Shown here: in pieces, positions 41,009-49,499 of the stretch
Layout of the letters: each line of letters starts with the position of its first letter
Position numbering within the stretch: the first letter of the stretch is position 1
Origin: JBIOHP01 sp044449065
GTDB taxonomy: Bacteria; Bacteroidota; Ignavibacteria; UBA10030; SZUA-254
Direction: 5' to 3'
Length of the DNA: 64,000 nt
Assembly (NCBI GenBank): GCA_044449065.1
Contig: JBIOHP010000014.1
Coordinates: 1-64,000 of the forward strand
The notes under the pieces: generated by a model
The model's database searches: none
What the model saw: only the letters and a program-made list of their open reading frames with translations
Told to the model about the DNA's origin: nothing
Translations under genes and position numbers: made by a program

Positions 41009-43795
41009 TTACTTCATGAGGATCATTTTCTTGACTGTGGAGAATGATCCTGCTTCCATTCTATAGAGATAAATACCGCTGCTTACCGTCATGCCGGATT
41101 GGTCTTTACCGTTCCAGCGCGCTGTGTAGTAGCCGGGAGCTTGATCCTGATCGACTAATTTCGTGATCTCAACGCCAAGCGTGTTGAAGATCGTGATCCT
41201 GATATGACCTGCCTGCGGCATTTGATATTTTACTTCTGTAGTTGGGTTGAACGGATTCGGATAGTTCTGCTGCAATGCAAATTCATTCGGCATAGCGGGG
41301 ACATCCGTGACACCGTTGATGATGACATGAATCTCATTTGAAACAAGGCTTTGATTGCCCGAGAAATCATAGGCAGTAACTTTGTAATAGTAATCATGTC
41401 CATTGATAACATTGTTATCGGTGAACTTGTCATCTGTTAGGGTTGTGAGCGGAGCCAAACCCTTGATATCGAAGTTAGCTGATGTGCTGCGATACACTGC
41501 GAAGTAGTTGAAATCTTTATCAGCAGATTGATCCCATGACAATCCTATACCCTGCGCCGTGGATTTTGATGTTAATCCTGTCGGCGTGTTTGGCAGCAGA
41601 TTATCAACCGAGTACCCGCTATCGGGAGGCGTCGAATATACGATAGCTGAATTATTCGTTTGACCGGACACATAGAAAGTCGTCATATACATACCCTTTA
41701 CGATTGTAGAATCAAAGAGGGTAGGAGCATCGAACGAATATTTCGGTAAATTCGCCGCCGGAACGGAGCCGACAAATGTCCAGATATCGGCGCCGAGAGT
41801 GTATTTGGCATTCGGGGCGGGATGGGCGAACATTTCGCGGAGCGAGCCAACCTTTGTAGCGCTTTCTTTTCCTAATGCTGTTCCGGGATCTTTACGCCAT
41901 ACGTTATAGGCAATAACCGGATTGATAGCGAGACGCTCTGTTGGGAATTGGCTCCAGATGAGTTGAACCACTTTCCCCTCATCATTTGGAACGTCTTTCA
42001 CAGTGTCGATTGTGGAGGCGCCGGCAGTCAATTTTAATTGATCGATGCAAGCTTGCAGCAATGCTTTGGCATAGGCATGATTATGGACGCCGAAACTGCC
42101 ATCGTTTGTTACAAAGTTCCAGTTATAGGAACCGGCTTTTTGAATCGGATTGAGACTTGGATCATTGAATGAAACCGGGGACCCACTTTTCTGGGGGAGG
42201 AGCAATTGCAGTTGTGCAAGCAAGGTAACAATTTCAGCCTGGCTATTTCTCACATACGGAACATTGACCGTACCATTGATATGCTGATGGCAATCGTTGC
42301 AACCCATCGGATTGATGATATCATCTGCAGTACTGACGCTATCCGGCGTTCCACCATTCCAGAATACTTTAAATGTATGATCGCCAATTTTATTTAAAAG
42401 AGTATTTGCGGGTAATCCATACAGGCTATCGGCAGGCGCCGGCGCCATGTGGCAGACTACGCATTTATCGGTAATAGCTGTATGGGCAGAATTTGGATAG
42501 GGGTATCCCGGTAATTGCATACCGCCAAAATCGCCGATCATGCTTCCACTGGGATCGGGTTTGAAGTTGCCATCAAAGGGTGTTCCGGTCGAACCGGCAA
42601 GCATCGGTCCCTGACCTGATGTGTGCAAACCACGGCTGCTGATACGTGTATGATGGCATCCGGTGCATGCATCGGCAAGAGAGGCGCGACGTAATTGATG
42701 CGTTGTATTGAGAGCGTGCGGATCGTGACATGCGGCGCAGGAAACCGGCTGAACATCGGCATACGGAACTGCAAGCGAGCCGCCTTTGATCGTTTTATCG
42801 ATGAAGCCCTGCGCAGTATGACACTGTGCGCAAGGATCGCGATTCAGAGCTTGATAATTGATGCCTTCACCGTTTGATGTTGCGTGTAACGACGCTTTCC
42901 ATTCATAATTTTTGGGATGATGCGTTGGAGCATCGTGACATTGACCGCAAAGCTCAGCGGAGAGACTTACGCCAATCTGGTTTTTACTAATCTGACCACC
43001 GTGTTGACTTCCTGGTCCATGGCAATTTTCGCATTGAATGTTCGCCATTGCAGCAAGGGTAGGATAATTAATCACCATTGAATCCCAATTGGTTGGTTTA
43101 ATCGTGGCAGGAAATACCCAGCCGAGAGCTGTTGCGATATCGTCGAAGCCATTGTTTACTGCAGATGGCATCGTATTGTATCCTACCGAGTGGCAACTGA
43201 CGCAACTTTTACCAAAATGCCCCGTTGTATCGCTAATCTTACGGGCAAATGCGGTAGCATGATGTGTCTTCGACCATGTATCATACTTATCGGTATGGCA
43301 AGATGCGCATTGCGGTACAGATGAATCCGGCGTGCCGGCGCCAACCCAATGACCCGCGCTAATCCAAATTGTCGCCTGTGAGCTCGTGCCATTAGCGGTT
43401 GTAACTATTAACCCAAGTTGATACGGTCCTTTTTTATCCGGAACAATGACTGCCTTAAATCCATTCAATCCGGGGGTATCAACAGGGGCGATCGTCGCAA
43501 CCGATCCAGTTGGAGCCGATAAGATACTCCATACAACGGATTGTAATGTATCTAAATGAATACTGCTAGGAACTGTCCCCCGAAGCGCCTGTGCCTCAAT
43601 CCACACATTTGTTCCTCTGGCAACGTTTGGCAAGCCGCTGGAAATCGTCCTATAAGGATTTGGCAGGGGTTGACTCGACTGCCAGGACGTTACTCCTTTT
43701 AAGGCAATATTTGCAACGGGCGTCTGGGCGAAAAGTATCCCCGAGATGCAAATAACCATAAAAAGAATAATTGAAATTGTAGAAAACTTCTTCAT
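41009..43795 (-). CDS. Large nine-heme cytochrome with FN3 and type IX sorting domains
   Basis: The 928-residue protein begins with a signal peptide (MKKFSTISIILFMVICISGILFAQ) and an Ig/PKD-like region (about 60-145). Nine CxxCH motifs follow (CASCH, CVSCH, CENCH, CGQCH, CAQCH, CAACH, CTGCH, CVVCH, CNDCH; about 160-510). Then come a linker, a fibronectin type III domain (about 740-830, TPTGLTSKSTAQGIGLSWD) and a T9SS type A sorting domain (QQNYPNPFNPTTEVKYQMP ... GIYLYRME). AAGGAG precedes the ATG. A surface electron-transfer role is inferred. No catalytic family was recognised, and an octaheme-reductase-type function cannot be excluded. Confidence 0.92.
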   Translation of the reverse strand: MKKFSTISIILFMVICISGILFAQTPVANIALKGVTSWQSSQPLPNPYRTISSGLPNVARGTNVWIEAQALRGTVPSSIHLDTLQSVVWSILSAPTGSVATIAPVDTPGLNGFKAVIVPDKKGPYQLGLIVTTANGTSSQATIWISAGHWVGAGTPDSSVPQCASCHTDKYDTWSKTHHATAFARKISDTTGHFGKSCVSCHSVGYNTMPSAVNNGFDDIATALGWVFPATIKPTNWDSMVINYPTLAAMANIQCENCHGPGSQHGGQISKNQIGVSLSAELCGQCHDAPTHHPKNYEWKASLHATSNGEGINYQALNRDPCAQCHTAQGFIDKTIKGGSLAVPYADVQPVSCAACHDPHALNTTHQLRRASLADACTGCHHTRISSRGLHTSGQGPMLAGSTGTPFDGNFKPDPSGSMIGDFGGMQLPGYPYPNSAHTAITDKCVVCHMAPAPADSLYGLPANTLLNKIGDHTFKVFWNGGTPDSVSTADDIINPMGCNDCHQHINGTVNVPYVRNSQAEIVTLLAQLQLLLPQKSGSPVSFNDPSLNPIQKAGSYNWNFVTNDGSFGVHNHAYAKALLQACIDQLKLTAGASTIDTVKDVPNDEGKVVQLIWSQFPTERLAINPVIAYNVWRKDPGTALGKESATKVGSLREMFAHPAPNAKYTLGADIWTFVGSVPAANLPKYSFDAPTLFDSTIVKGMYMTTFYVSGQTNNSAIVYSTPPDSGYSVDNLLPNTPTGLTSKSTAQGIGLSWDQSADKDFNYFAVYRSTSANFDIKGLAPLTTLTDDKFTDNNVINGHDYYYKVTAYDFSGNQSLVSNEIHVIINGVTDVPAMPNEFALQQNYPNPFNPTTEVKYQMPQAGHIRITIFNTLGVEITKLVDQDQAPGYYTARWNGKDQSGMTVSSGIYLYRMEAGSFSTVKKMILMK

Positions 43796-43859
43796 TTTTT
43801 ATCTCCTTCGATAAATATAATTTGTTATTGGAAAATGCATGTTTCCTAACCTATAATTG

Positions 43860-43874
43860 GCAATCTTTATGCCA
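43860..43874 (-). promoter_or_regulatory. Sigma-54 (-24/-12) promoter of the 928-residue cytochrome
   Basis: On the minus strand, TGGCATAAAGATTGC keeps GG-N10-GC with TTGC at -12. It lies 65 bases before the ATG at 43795. The activator-site candidate TTGGG-N8-CCCAA at 43953-43970 lies about 81 bases further upstream. Confidence 0.8.
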
Positions 43875-43952
43875 ACGAAATTGCCTAAAAACGGCGAAAA
43901 ATATGATCAAATGTTGAGATTTTCCTCCTTTAATATCAATCTTGAGGACGTC

Positions 43953-43970
43953 TTGGGGGAAATGACCCAA
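43953..43970. promoter_or_regulatory. Candidate activator site TGGG-N8-CCCA (first copy)
   Basis: TTGGG at 43953-43957 and CCCAA at 43966-43970 form a dyad with 8 bases between the arms. It is about 81 bases upstream of the -24 box at 43872. The same TGGG-N8-CCCA frame occurs at 44578-44593, about 83 bases upstream of another -24 box. Confidence 0.55.
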
Positions 43971-44026
43971 TAATTTATTAATACTAACGGTGGTTACAAA
44001 GATGAGTGATATTTAATGAAATACAA

Positions 44027-44446
44027 CTACTTAGGTAAAAGGATATCTGTTATGATCTGTGAAATTTCGGCGATATCGAAGGGTTTTTCAATGAATTGAT
44101 CGATTTTCACTGAATTAGGCGCATTTTCAGTTGAATGATCGTCCATGGTGCTCATAATAGCTATAGGGGTTGATGGGGAAACGTGTTTTAGATACCTGGC
44201 AACCTCAAATCCATCAATATGAGGAAGATTGACGTCAGAGATCACAAGATCATAATGATTGGCTGCAATTAATTCACATGCCTTCTCTCCTGTCTCTGCG
44301 ACTGTAACTTCAAAATTCTTTTTAGTTAAAATTGTCAGCAGCGACCAACCAACAAGAACCTCATCTTCTACAATGAGAATTTTAGGGAGGCATTTCGAGG
44401 TTTTCAAAGACTCTAATTTCCTTCTTGGATTGGTACTAATCTTCAT
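44027..44446 (-). CDS. Stand-alone response regulator receiver (CheY-like)
   Basis: The ATG at 44446 (MKISTNPRRK) is preferred over a TTG two codons earlier. The 139-residue protein is a complete receiver: acidic pair in ILIVEDE (about 21-27), phospho-Asp in LVISDVNLP, Thr in MSTMD and Lys in IEKPFD. It has no output domain and probably works by protein contact or phosphate relay. It has its own -24/-12 promoter at 44482-44496, so it is presumably switched on together with the cytochrome genes. It lies between the sigma-54 activator gene and the large cytochrome. Confidence 0.9.
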   Translation of the reverse strand: MKISTNPRRKLESLKTSKCLPKILIVEDEVLVGWSLLTILTKKNFEVTVAETGEKACELIAANHYDLVISDVNLPHIDGFEVARYLKHVSPSTPIAIMSTMDDHSTENAPNSVKIDQFIEKPFDIAEISQIITDILLPK

Positions 44447-44481
44447 AGTCAATAATAGTTTTCATCCATTATAAGAGAATT

Positions 44482-44496
44482 GCAAGATGTATGCCA
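44482..44496 (-). promoter_or_regulatory. Sigma-54 (-24/-12) promoter of the receiver gene
   Basis: On the minus strand, TGGCATACATCTTGC followed by A matches the sigma-54 consensus with exact GG-N10-GC spacing. It lies 36 bases before the ATG at 44446. Confidence 0.8.
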
Positions 44497-44577
44497 TTCA
44501 AACGAAAGATAATAATGCTACTTTTATTTGAATTAAGTGGAAAATATTTGTAGAATGGACGGAAGGAATTGAATTTG

Positions 44578-44593
44578 TGGGTTATATAACCCA
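44578..44593. promoter_or_regulatory. Candidate activator site, perfect 16-base palindrome TGGG-N8-CCCA (second copy)
   Basis: TGGGTTATATAACCCA is a perfect palindrome. It lies between the stop of the sigma-54 activator (44610) and the receiver gene, about 83 bases upstream of the -24 box at 44494. It shares arms and spacing with the dyad at 43953-43970. It could also serve as a weak 3' end for the activator operon. Confidence 0.6.
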
Positions 44594-44609
44594 TTAGTAA
44601 AGAGAGAGG

Positions 44610-45986
44610 TTAAGTCTCGCCGGCAGAAATATTATACTTCTTCATTCGATAGCGTAATGTATCCCGGCTGATCTGAAGCAGCTTCGCCGCTTTCGTCTGA
44701 TTATAATTTGTTTTTTCCAAAGCATGGATAAGAGTTTTCTTTTCTATTTCGAAGAGCGAATCGCCGTGTGTGGGTTCCTCTGGAGTCGAAGTCGGAGGTT
44801 GCTTGTATCCCGGTAACCGGGAAAATTCAATATGCATCGGCTCTATGTATTCCCCTTCAGATAATAACACGGCCCGCTCCAGTACATTGCGCAACTCACG
44901 CACATTGCCGGGCCATGTATAGTTGGTTAAAATCCTACGGGTTTCCGGCGCGATTCCTTTAAAATGCTTATGGAATTTGGAATTAAGTTCCTGTAAAAAG
45001 TATTCTGAGAGATAAATAATATCTTCGCCGCGTTCTGAAAGCGGCGGCATATGAAGATTGATCACATTTAATCTGTAATACAGATCCGGTCGAAATTTTT
45101 CTTCAGCAATCCGCTTTTCGAGAGATTGGTTAGTTGCGGCAATAATCCTAACATCAACAGTGATATCGGTTCTGCCGCCCACACGCTGGAAAGTTTTTTG
45201 TTCCAACACACGAAGTAATTTTACCTGCAAGCGTGGTGTGATATCTCCTATTTCATCAAGGAGAATTGAGCCGCGATCAGAGAGCTCGAAAATCCCTTTT
45301 TTCTGGGATCTTGCATCAGTAAAAGATCCTTTCTCGTGTCCAAACAGCTCGCTCTCAATCAGTGATTCGGAAAGCGCAGAGCAATTCACCGCCATCAGGG
45401 GTTTATCCTTCCTATCACTGAGGAAATGGATCGCCTGCGCCGCAAGTTCCTTACCGGTACCGCTTTCACCGGTGATGAGAACCGTGGTGTTCGAGCTTTG
45501 GGCTATTTTCGAAATATCGTAATAAACTCTTTTCATGACCGGTGAAGATCCGATCAACCCGCAGAAGCCATATTCTTTCTTCTGAGATTTGAGAAGCTGA
45601 GCAATCTGCCGTTTGAGATGCGTCGATTCCAACCCTTTATCGATCACAATTTTCAATTCTTCGATGTTTACCGGTTTGGTCACGTAATCGAACGCGCCAA
45701 GTTTCATCGCCTGGACAGCAATATCCGACCGGTCGAAAGCAGTAAGCATGATGACGGGCGAGATACTCTGATTCTTGCTCATATTCGCGAGAATTTCGAT
45801 TCCTGTGCCATCGGGCAACCGCTGATCGAGCAGTATGAGATCAGGTTCGTATTCCTGAATAAAATTTAAACCGCTTTGGACCGTTTCGGCTTCAAGAACA
45901 TTATACCCCTCCTTCAAAAGCTCCTGTTTCAACGACCAGCGGATGAGTTTTTCATCATCTATGATAAGAATAGTTTCGCCGCGCAT
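44610..45986 (-). CDS. Sigma-54-dependent response regulator (NtrC family), GSFTDA variant
   Basis: At 458 residues it has a receiver (about 1-120; Asp in ILLDQRLPDG, Lys in YVTKPVN), an AAA+ domain (about 145-385; GESGTGKE, LLDEIGDITP) and a Fis-type helix-turn-helix (NQTKAAKLLQISRDTLRYRM, about 430-449). The sigma-54 contact loop reads GSFTDA instead of GAFTGA; the key Thr is kept. It follows its kinase by 5 bases. It is the closest candidate activator for the promoters at 44482 and 43860. Confidence 0.94.
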   Translation of the reverse strand: MRGETILIIDDEKLIRWSLKQELLKEGYNVLEAETVQSGLNFIQEYEPDLILLDQRLPDGTGIEILANMSKNQSISPVIMLTAFDRSDIAVQAMKLGAFDYVTKPVNIEELKIVIDKGLESTHLKRQIAQLLKSQKKEYGFCGLIGSSPVMKRVYYDISKIAQSSNTTVLITGESGTGKELAAQAIHFLSDRKDKPLMAVNCSALSESLIESELFGHEKGSFTDARSQKKGIFELSDRGSILLDEIGDITPRLQVKLLRVLEQKTFQRVGGRTDITVDVRIIAATNQSLEKRIAEEKFRPDLYYRLNVINLHMPPLSERGEDIIYLSEYFLQELNSKFHKHFKGIAPETRRILTNYTWPGNVRELRNVLERAVLLSEGEYIEPMHIEFSRLPGYKQPPTSTPEEPTHGDSLFEIEKKTLIHALEKTNYNQTKAAKLLQISRDTLRYRMKKYNISAGET

Positions 45987-45991
45987 ACCGA

Positions 45992-47497
45992 TCAGATTTT
46001 CATTGATTGAAACTGCGGAATTTTTATGGTGACCGTAACACCCTTGCCCGGCATATTCTTCAACGTGATGGCGCCATGATGTTGTTCGATAATATTTCGC
46101 GAGATGGTCATACCAAGACCCGTTCCTTTATGTTTGGTGGAAAAAAACGGTTTGAAAACATTATCGAGGTGCTCAGGGGGAATACCGGGTCCGGTATCGG
46201 AAATAATAATGTCGATGTTAGCATCATTTCGGTGAGAAATTATAGTCAGAGTTCCCGAATTGTTCATCGCCTGAATTCCATTCAGGATAATATTCCATAA
46301 AACTTGTTGGAGTTGTTTTTTATCGCCAATCACGTTCGGTTCATTCTGATCAAGATCTTCTGAGATTCGGATTTTTTTATCGACGGAATGGGGAGTCACC
46401 AGCGTAAGAGTTTTCCGGATAATATCATTAATAGATATCTTTTCCAGAAGCGGAGCTCTGGGACGGGCATAACTAAGCAAATCATTGACTGCATGATTGA
46501 TCCGCTCTAACTGCGTTTTCATTTCAATCAGTATCTCTCTTTGAGGATCGTTTTCTTTCGTCTCACTCTGAAATACCTGCAGCGCCCCGATGACGCCGGC
46601 GATCGGATTTTTTATTTCATGAGCCATACTTGCCGCCATTTCTCCCAGGGCGCTCAATCGGTCGGCGTGTTCAAGTTGTTTTTGGTGCGCTTCGAATAAC
46701 TTGTCGTTCGCATGGTTTAAATGTTTGAGAAGATTGTTGAAATCACGGAATAAATCTGCTATTTCATCCTTTTTTTCTGTCTGGGGAAGATACGGAAAAT
46801 GCGGCTTCATCCCGCTTTCGAGTTCGACCACATTGCCCTCAATTTTTTTCACAAGAGCGTGGAGCTCGCCTATCGGATGAATAATGAGAAGTGAAATCGC
46901 CAGAAAGATGATAATAGCGAGACCAAAGAATGTTGCGAGCGTCATGATGATATTCATGGTGCGATGAGCTATCGCAATTGAACGAAGATCATCGATTGAT
47001 ATTTTTAATATGAGATATTCGGCGGTTCCCTGTCCTGGATTGGTCGGAGCGATCCCGGTAAGAATGTATTCAAAATATGAATTATCCTCTTTTTGAGTCA
47101 TGTACTTTTCATCGGATACATTTGGGAGCTGATGAAAATCATCGAATGAAAATTTATCATTAAGATTTTTCATACGGGCGCTGTACGTTATGGATCCGTC
47201 GGTATTCACTATATATGCATCAACCACATCGGCAGATTGTGTTATCAATTTGAGAACCCGGTGATATTCCTCTCTGTTGGTTAAATCGTAACCGTGACTC
47301 AGGATACCCTGAACCTTTTCTAAAATGCCATGCGCCTTAGTATAGGAAATTTGTTCGAGCATCGCATATCCTGTCTTCTGGGCAAAAAAGACAAACGTCC
47401 CGCCGGCGATCAGGGAAGTTCCCACCACTGCCACCGCCATTTTCTTCGTCAACGATGGGAATAAATCCTCGAGAATATTTCTAAGGGATTTGGTCAT
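45992..47497 (-). CDS. Membrane sensor histidine kinase
   Basis: The 501-residue protein has a membrane helix (about 18-36), an extracytoplasmic domain (about 40-178) of the single-Cache-like kind without heme motifs, a second helix (about 182-205), a HAMP-like region, a coiled coil, HisKA with MAHEIKNPIAG (about 290-300) and an ATPase domain (ISDTGPGIPPEHLDNVF, GTGLGMTISRNII). It is paired with the sigma-54 regulator 5 bases downstream. Its ligand is unknown. No -24/-12 element is seen upstream of it, so this pair is probably made constitutively. Confidence 0.93.
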   Translation of the reverse strand: MTKSLRNILEDLFPSLTKKMAVAVVGTSLIAGGTFVFFAQKTGYAMLEQISYTKAHGILEKVQGILSHGYDLTNREEYHRVLKLITQSADVVDAYIVNTDGSITYSARMKNLNDKFSFDDFHQLPNVSDEKYMTQKEDNSYFEYILTGIAPTNPGQGTAEYLILKISIDDLRSIAIAHRTMNIIMTLATFFGLAIIIFLAISLLIIHPIGELHALVKKIEGNVVELESGMKPHFPYLPQTEKKDEIADLFRDFNNLLKHLNHANDKLFEAHQKQLEHADRLSALGEMAASMAHEIKNPIAGVIGALQVFQSETKENDPQREILIEMKTQLERINHAVNDLLSYARPRAPLLEKISINDIIRKTLTLVTPHSVDKKIRISEDLDQNEPNVIGDKKQLQQVLWNIILNGIQAMNNSGTLTIISHRNDANIDIIISDTGPGIPPEHLDNVFKPFFSTKHKGTGLGMTISRNIIEQHHGAITLKNMPGKGVTVTIKIPQFQSMKI

Positions 47498-47704
47498 TCA
47501 TTTTTTGAAGTTTTAACATACTATCAGGATATATCATAAAATACCATCTAATCAATGATCCAATCCTATTTTGCATAAGACGAAATATACGAAATTTCAT
47601 CCGAAAATCGAGATAAAAATTCACTTATCAGGCGTTGGCAGGAAGCTGCAAGGAAGGACGTTTGAATAGGTTTGACATCCCGGCTCAGGAATGAAGATTC
47701 CTCG

Positions 47705-49156
47705 TCATTTTCCCCTTACATAATTTTGGATATATTGTGTTATATCGATCACGGTTCTATGAGCGTTCATTACACAATCACCCACCGAGATGCCTCCCTT
47801 AAAATTGCTGCAAATAAAAATTCCGGGATTTTGATGTTGAAAATTATCAATTCCTTCTTCGACAGCATGATACCCTACGTGATATTGAGGAATCGCGCGT
47901 TCCCATTTCTGGACTTTGGAGAAAAGGGGTTTTCCTTCTATCTTCATGATATCGTGTAATTCATCCACAACGATTTGTTCGAGCCATTCCTGAGGAAGAT
48001 TCACCAGGTCGGGCTGGCGCGAGCCGCCCACAAAAGATGTAAACGCCTCAACGCTCTTATCCGGCGCGCGTCCGGGGAAAATCACCGAAGACCAGATCGT
48101 TCCGAGAATTTTTCGATTCTCTTTTTCCGGAACGAGGAATCCAAAACCATCCAACGGGCGACCCACCTGCTCCTTCCGGTATCCAAGAAAAACCTCTGCC
48201 ACGGGAGGATAATAAATTTTATCTAGTAGTGAAGGAAGCGACGTCTTAAATTCCATAATCATCCCTGGCACGGCGTATGCCGGTATGGCGAAGATTATGA
48301 GGTTCGCCAACAGCTCGCCGGGATTACCTTCACGGTTGTATTGAATTTTATATGAAGGAGTTTTACTTTCCGGAAAGCTCATCACCTTTTCGACCGAGCA
48401 ATTTAACATCACCTCACTCCCGAGTGACGCGGCAAGCGCTTTCGGAAAAACCTGCATCCCCGAGCGGAAGGAAAACATCTCCGCTCGATCCTTTGCCACT
48501 TCACCTCGCTTTTTGCGTTCCCGCGCTCCCCGAATCATCCCTTTCACTAACCCCCCATACTGTTTTTCAAGCGCGTAGAGTTTTGGAAAAGCCGCTCGTA
48601 CCGAGAGTTTCGATGGATCGCCGGCAAACACTCCCGCGACAAACGGGTTAATGGCATAATCGAGGAATTCCTTTCCCAGACGCCGCTCGACAAATTCCGC
48701 AATAGATTCTTCAGCTGCTGCTCGTCCGATGAACGGTTCTTTCAGAAGTCGCAGCTTTCCTCCCACACTCCACAATCCGGATGATAAAAAAGGCACAACA
48801 CTCATGGGAAGCGCGTAGAGATTATTGTTCCGGAGGATGTAACGTTTTTTTGCTTTTGGATCCGCATACACAAGCTCATCCGTAAGCTGAAGCTCGCGGA
48901 ACAATTCTTTAAAAAGCGGAGTTGTTTCAAGCGCGCTGTTTGGTCCCGTCTCGATAAGCCATCCATCCTGGCATAGCGTCTGCATCGTACCACCAGGCAT
49001 AGATTGTTTTTCCATCACAGTAACATGGAACCCTTTCTTCTTCAGCCAATAGGCAGTAGTTAATCCGGATATTCCCCCGCCGATGACAACGACACGGAAA
49101 TTGACATGTGATCCACCGTAGGTTTCGTTGGGTGAAAAATTAGGTTTCTCAGTCAT
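47705..49156 (-). CDS. hemY: Oxygen-dependent-type protoporphyrinogen oxidase
   Basis: This FAD enzyme oxidises protoporphyrinogen IX (or coproporphyrinogen III in related forms) in heme synthesis. The 483-residue protein has the dinucleotide motif VVIGGGISGLTTAYWLKKKG (about 21-40), the MEKQSMPGGTMQT block, and C-terminal GGISVGDCVMNAHRT. The family is also called HemG in some genomes. A heme gene beside many multiheme cytochromes fits a high heme demand. The intergenic spaces on both sides (207 and 343 bases) suggest a separate transcript. Which terminal heme pathway is used cannot be decided here. Confidence 0.9.
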   Translation of the reverse strand: MTEKPNFSPNETYGGSHVNFRVVVIGGGISGLTTAYWLKKKGFHVTVMEKQSMPGGTMQTLCQDGWLIETGPNSALETTPLFKELFRELQLTDELVYADPKAKKRYILRNNNLYALPMSVVPFLSSGLWSVGGKLRLLKEPFIGRAAAEESIAEFVERRLGKEFLDYAINPFVAGVFAGDPSKLSVRAAFPKLYALEKQYGGLVKGMIRGARERKKRGEVAKDRAEMFSFRSGMQVFPKALAASLGSEVMLNCSVEKVMSFPESKTPSYKIQYNREGNPGELLANLIIFAIPAYAVPGMIMEFKTSLPSLLDKIYYPPVAEVFLGYRKEQVGRPLDGFGFLVPEKENRKILGTIWSSVIFPGRAPDKSVEAFTSFVGGSRQPDLVNLPQEWLEQIVVDELHDIMKIEGKPLFSKVQKWERAIPQYHVGYHAVEEGIDNFQHQNPGIFICSNFKGGISVGDCVMNAHRTVIDITQYIQNYVRGK

Positions 49157-49499
49157 CTTGTCAAAACCGGTAGAATTTGTTTTGAAACATATCGGTTAAT
49201 CCTCGGTTTTAACAAAAATACCCAATAGAATGTTCACCACCCGCATGGAAACCACATTAGTATTATCGGCGAAAATTTCTTGATCATATCATCATTAAGT
49301 TGAAGCAGAAGTGAGGACAAGTTAAAATAAACCCTATGTTAATAAGCTAATGATAGTACCAATATCAAGGTACGTAAATCTAAGGAAAGTTACCGATGCG
49401 ATATTACCGAACTGCCGTCAGTTCGGATTTTTCACATAACCCCAAAAATTTCCGGGTTATTGAAGGGTTTTTAGTATTGGAAGAGTTTGGTTTTATCCG
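49157..49499. other. Intergenic region between ccmF and the protoporphyrinogen oxidase gene
   Basis: No gene is seen. It holds the hairpin at 49407-49426, a second weak inverted repeat AACCC/GGGTT at 49438-49460, and presumably the promoter of the oxidase gene. No -24/-12 element was found. Confidence 0.65.
49407..49426. terminator. Terminator-like hairpin downstream of ccmF
   Basis: CCGAACTG at 49407-49414 pairs with CAGTTCGG at 49419-49426. A T-run follows on the plus strand only, although the genes that should end here are on the minus strand. It may still mark the 3' end of the ccmF transcript, about 75 bases after the stop. Confidence 0.5.

Noticed and set aside
47635..47660. Plus-strand TGGCAGGAAGCTGCA as a sigma-54 site
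   Set aside because: The GG and GC are 9 bases apart rather than 10, and no plus-strand gene follows.
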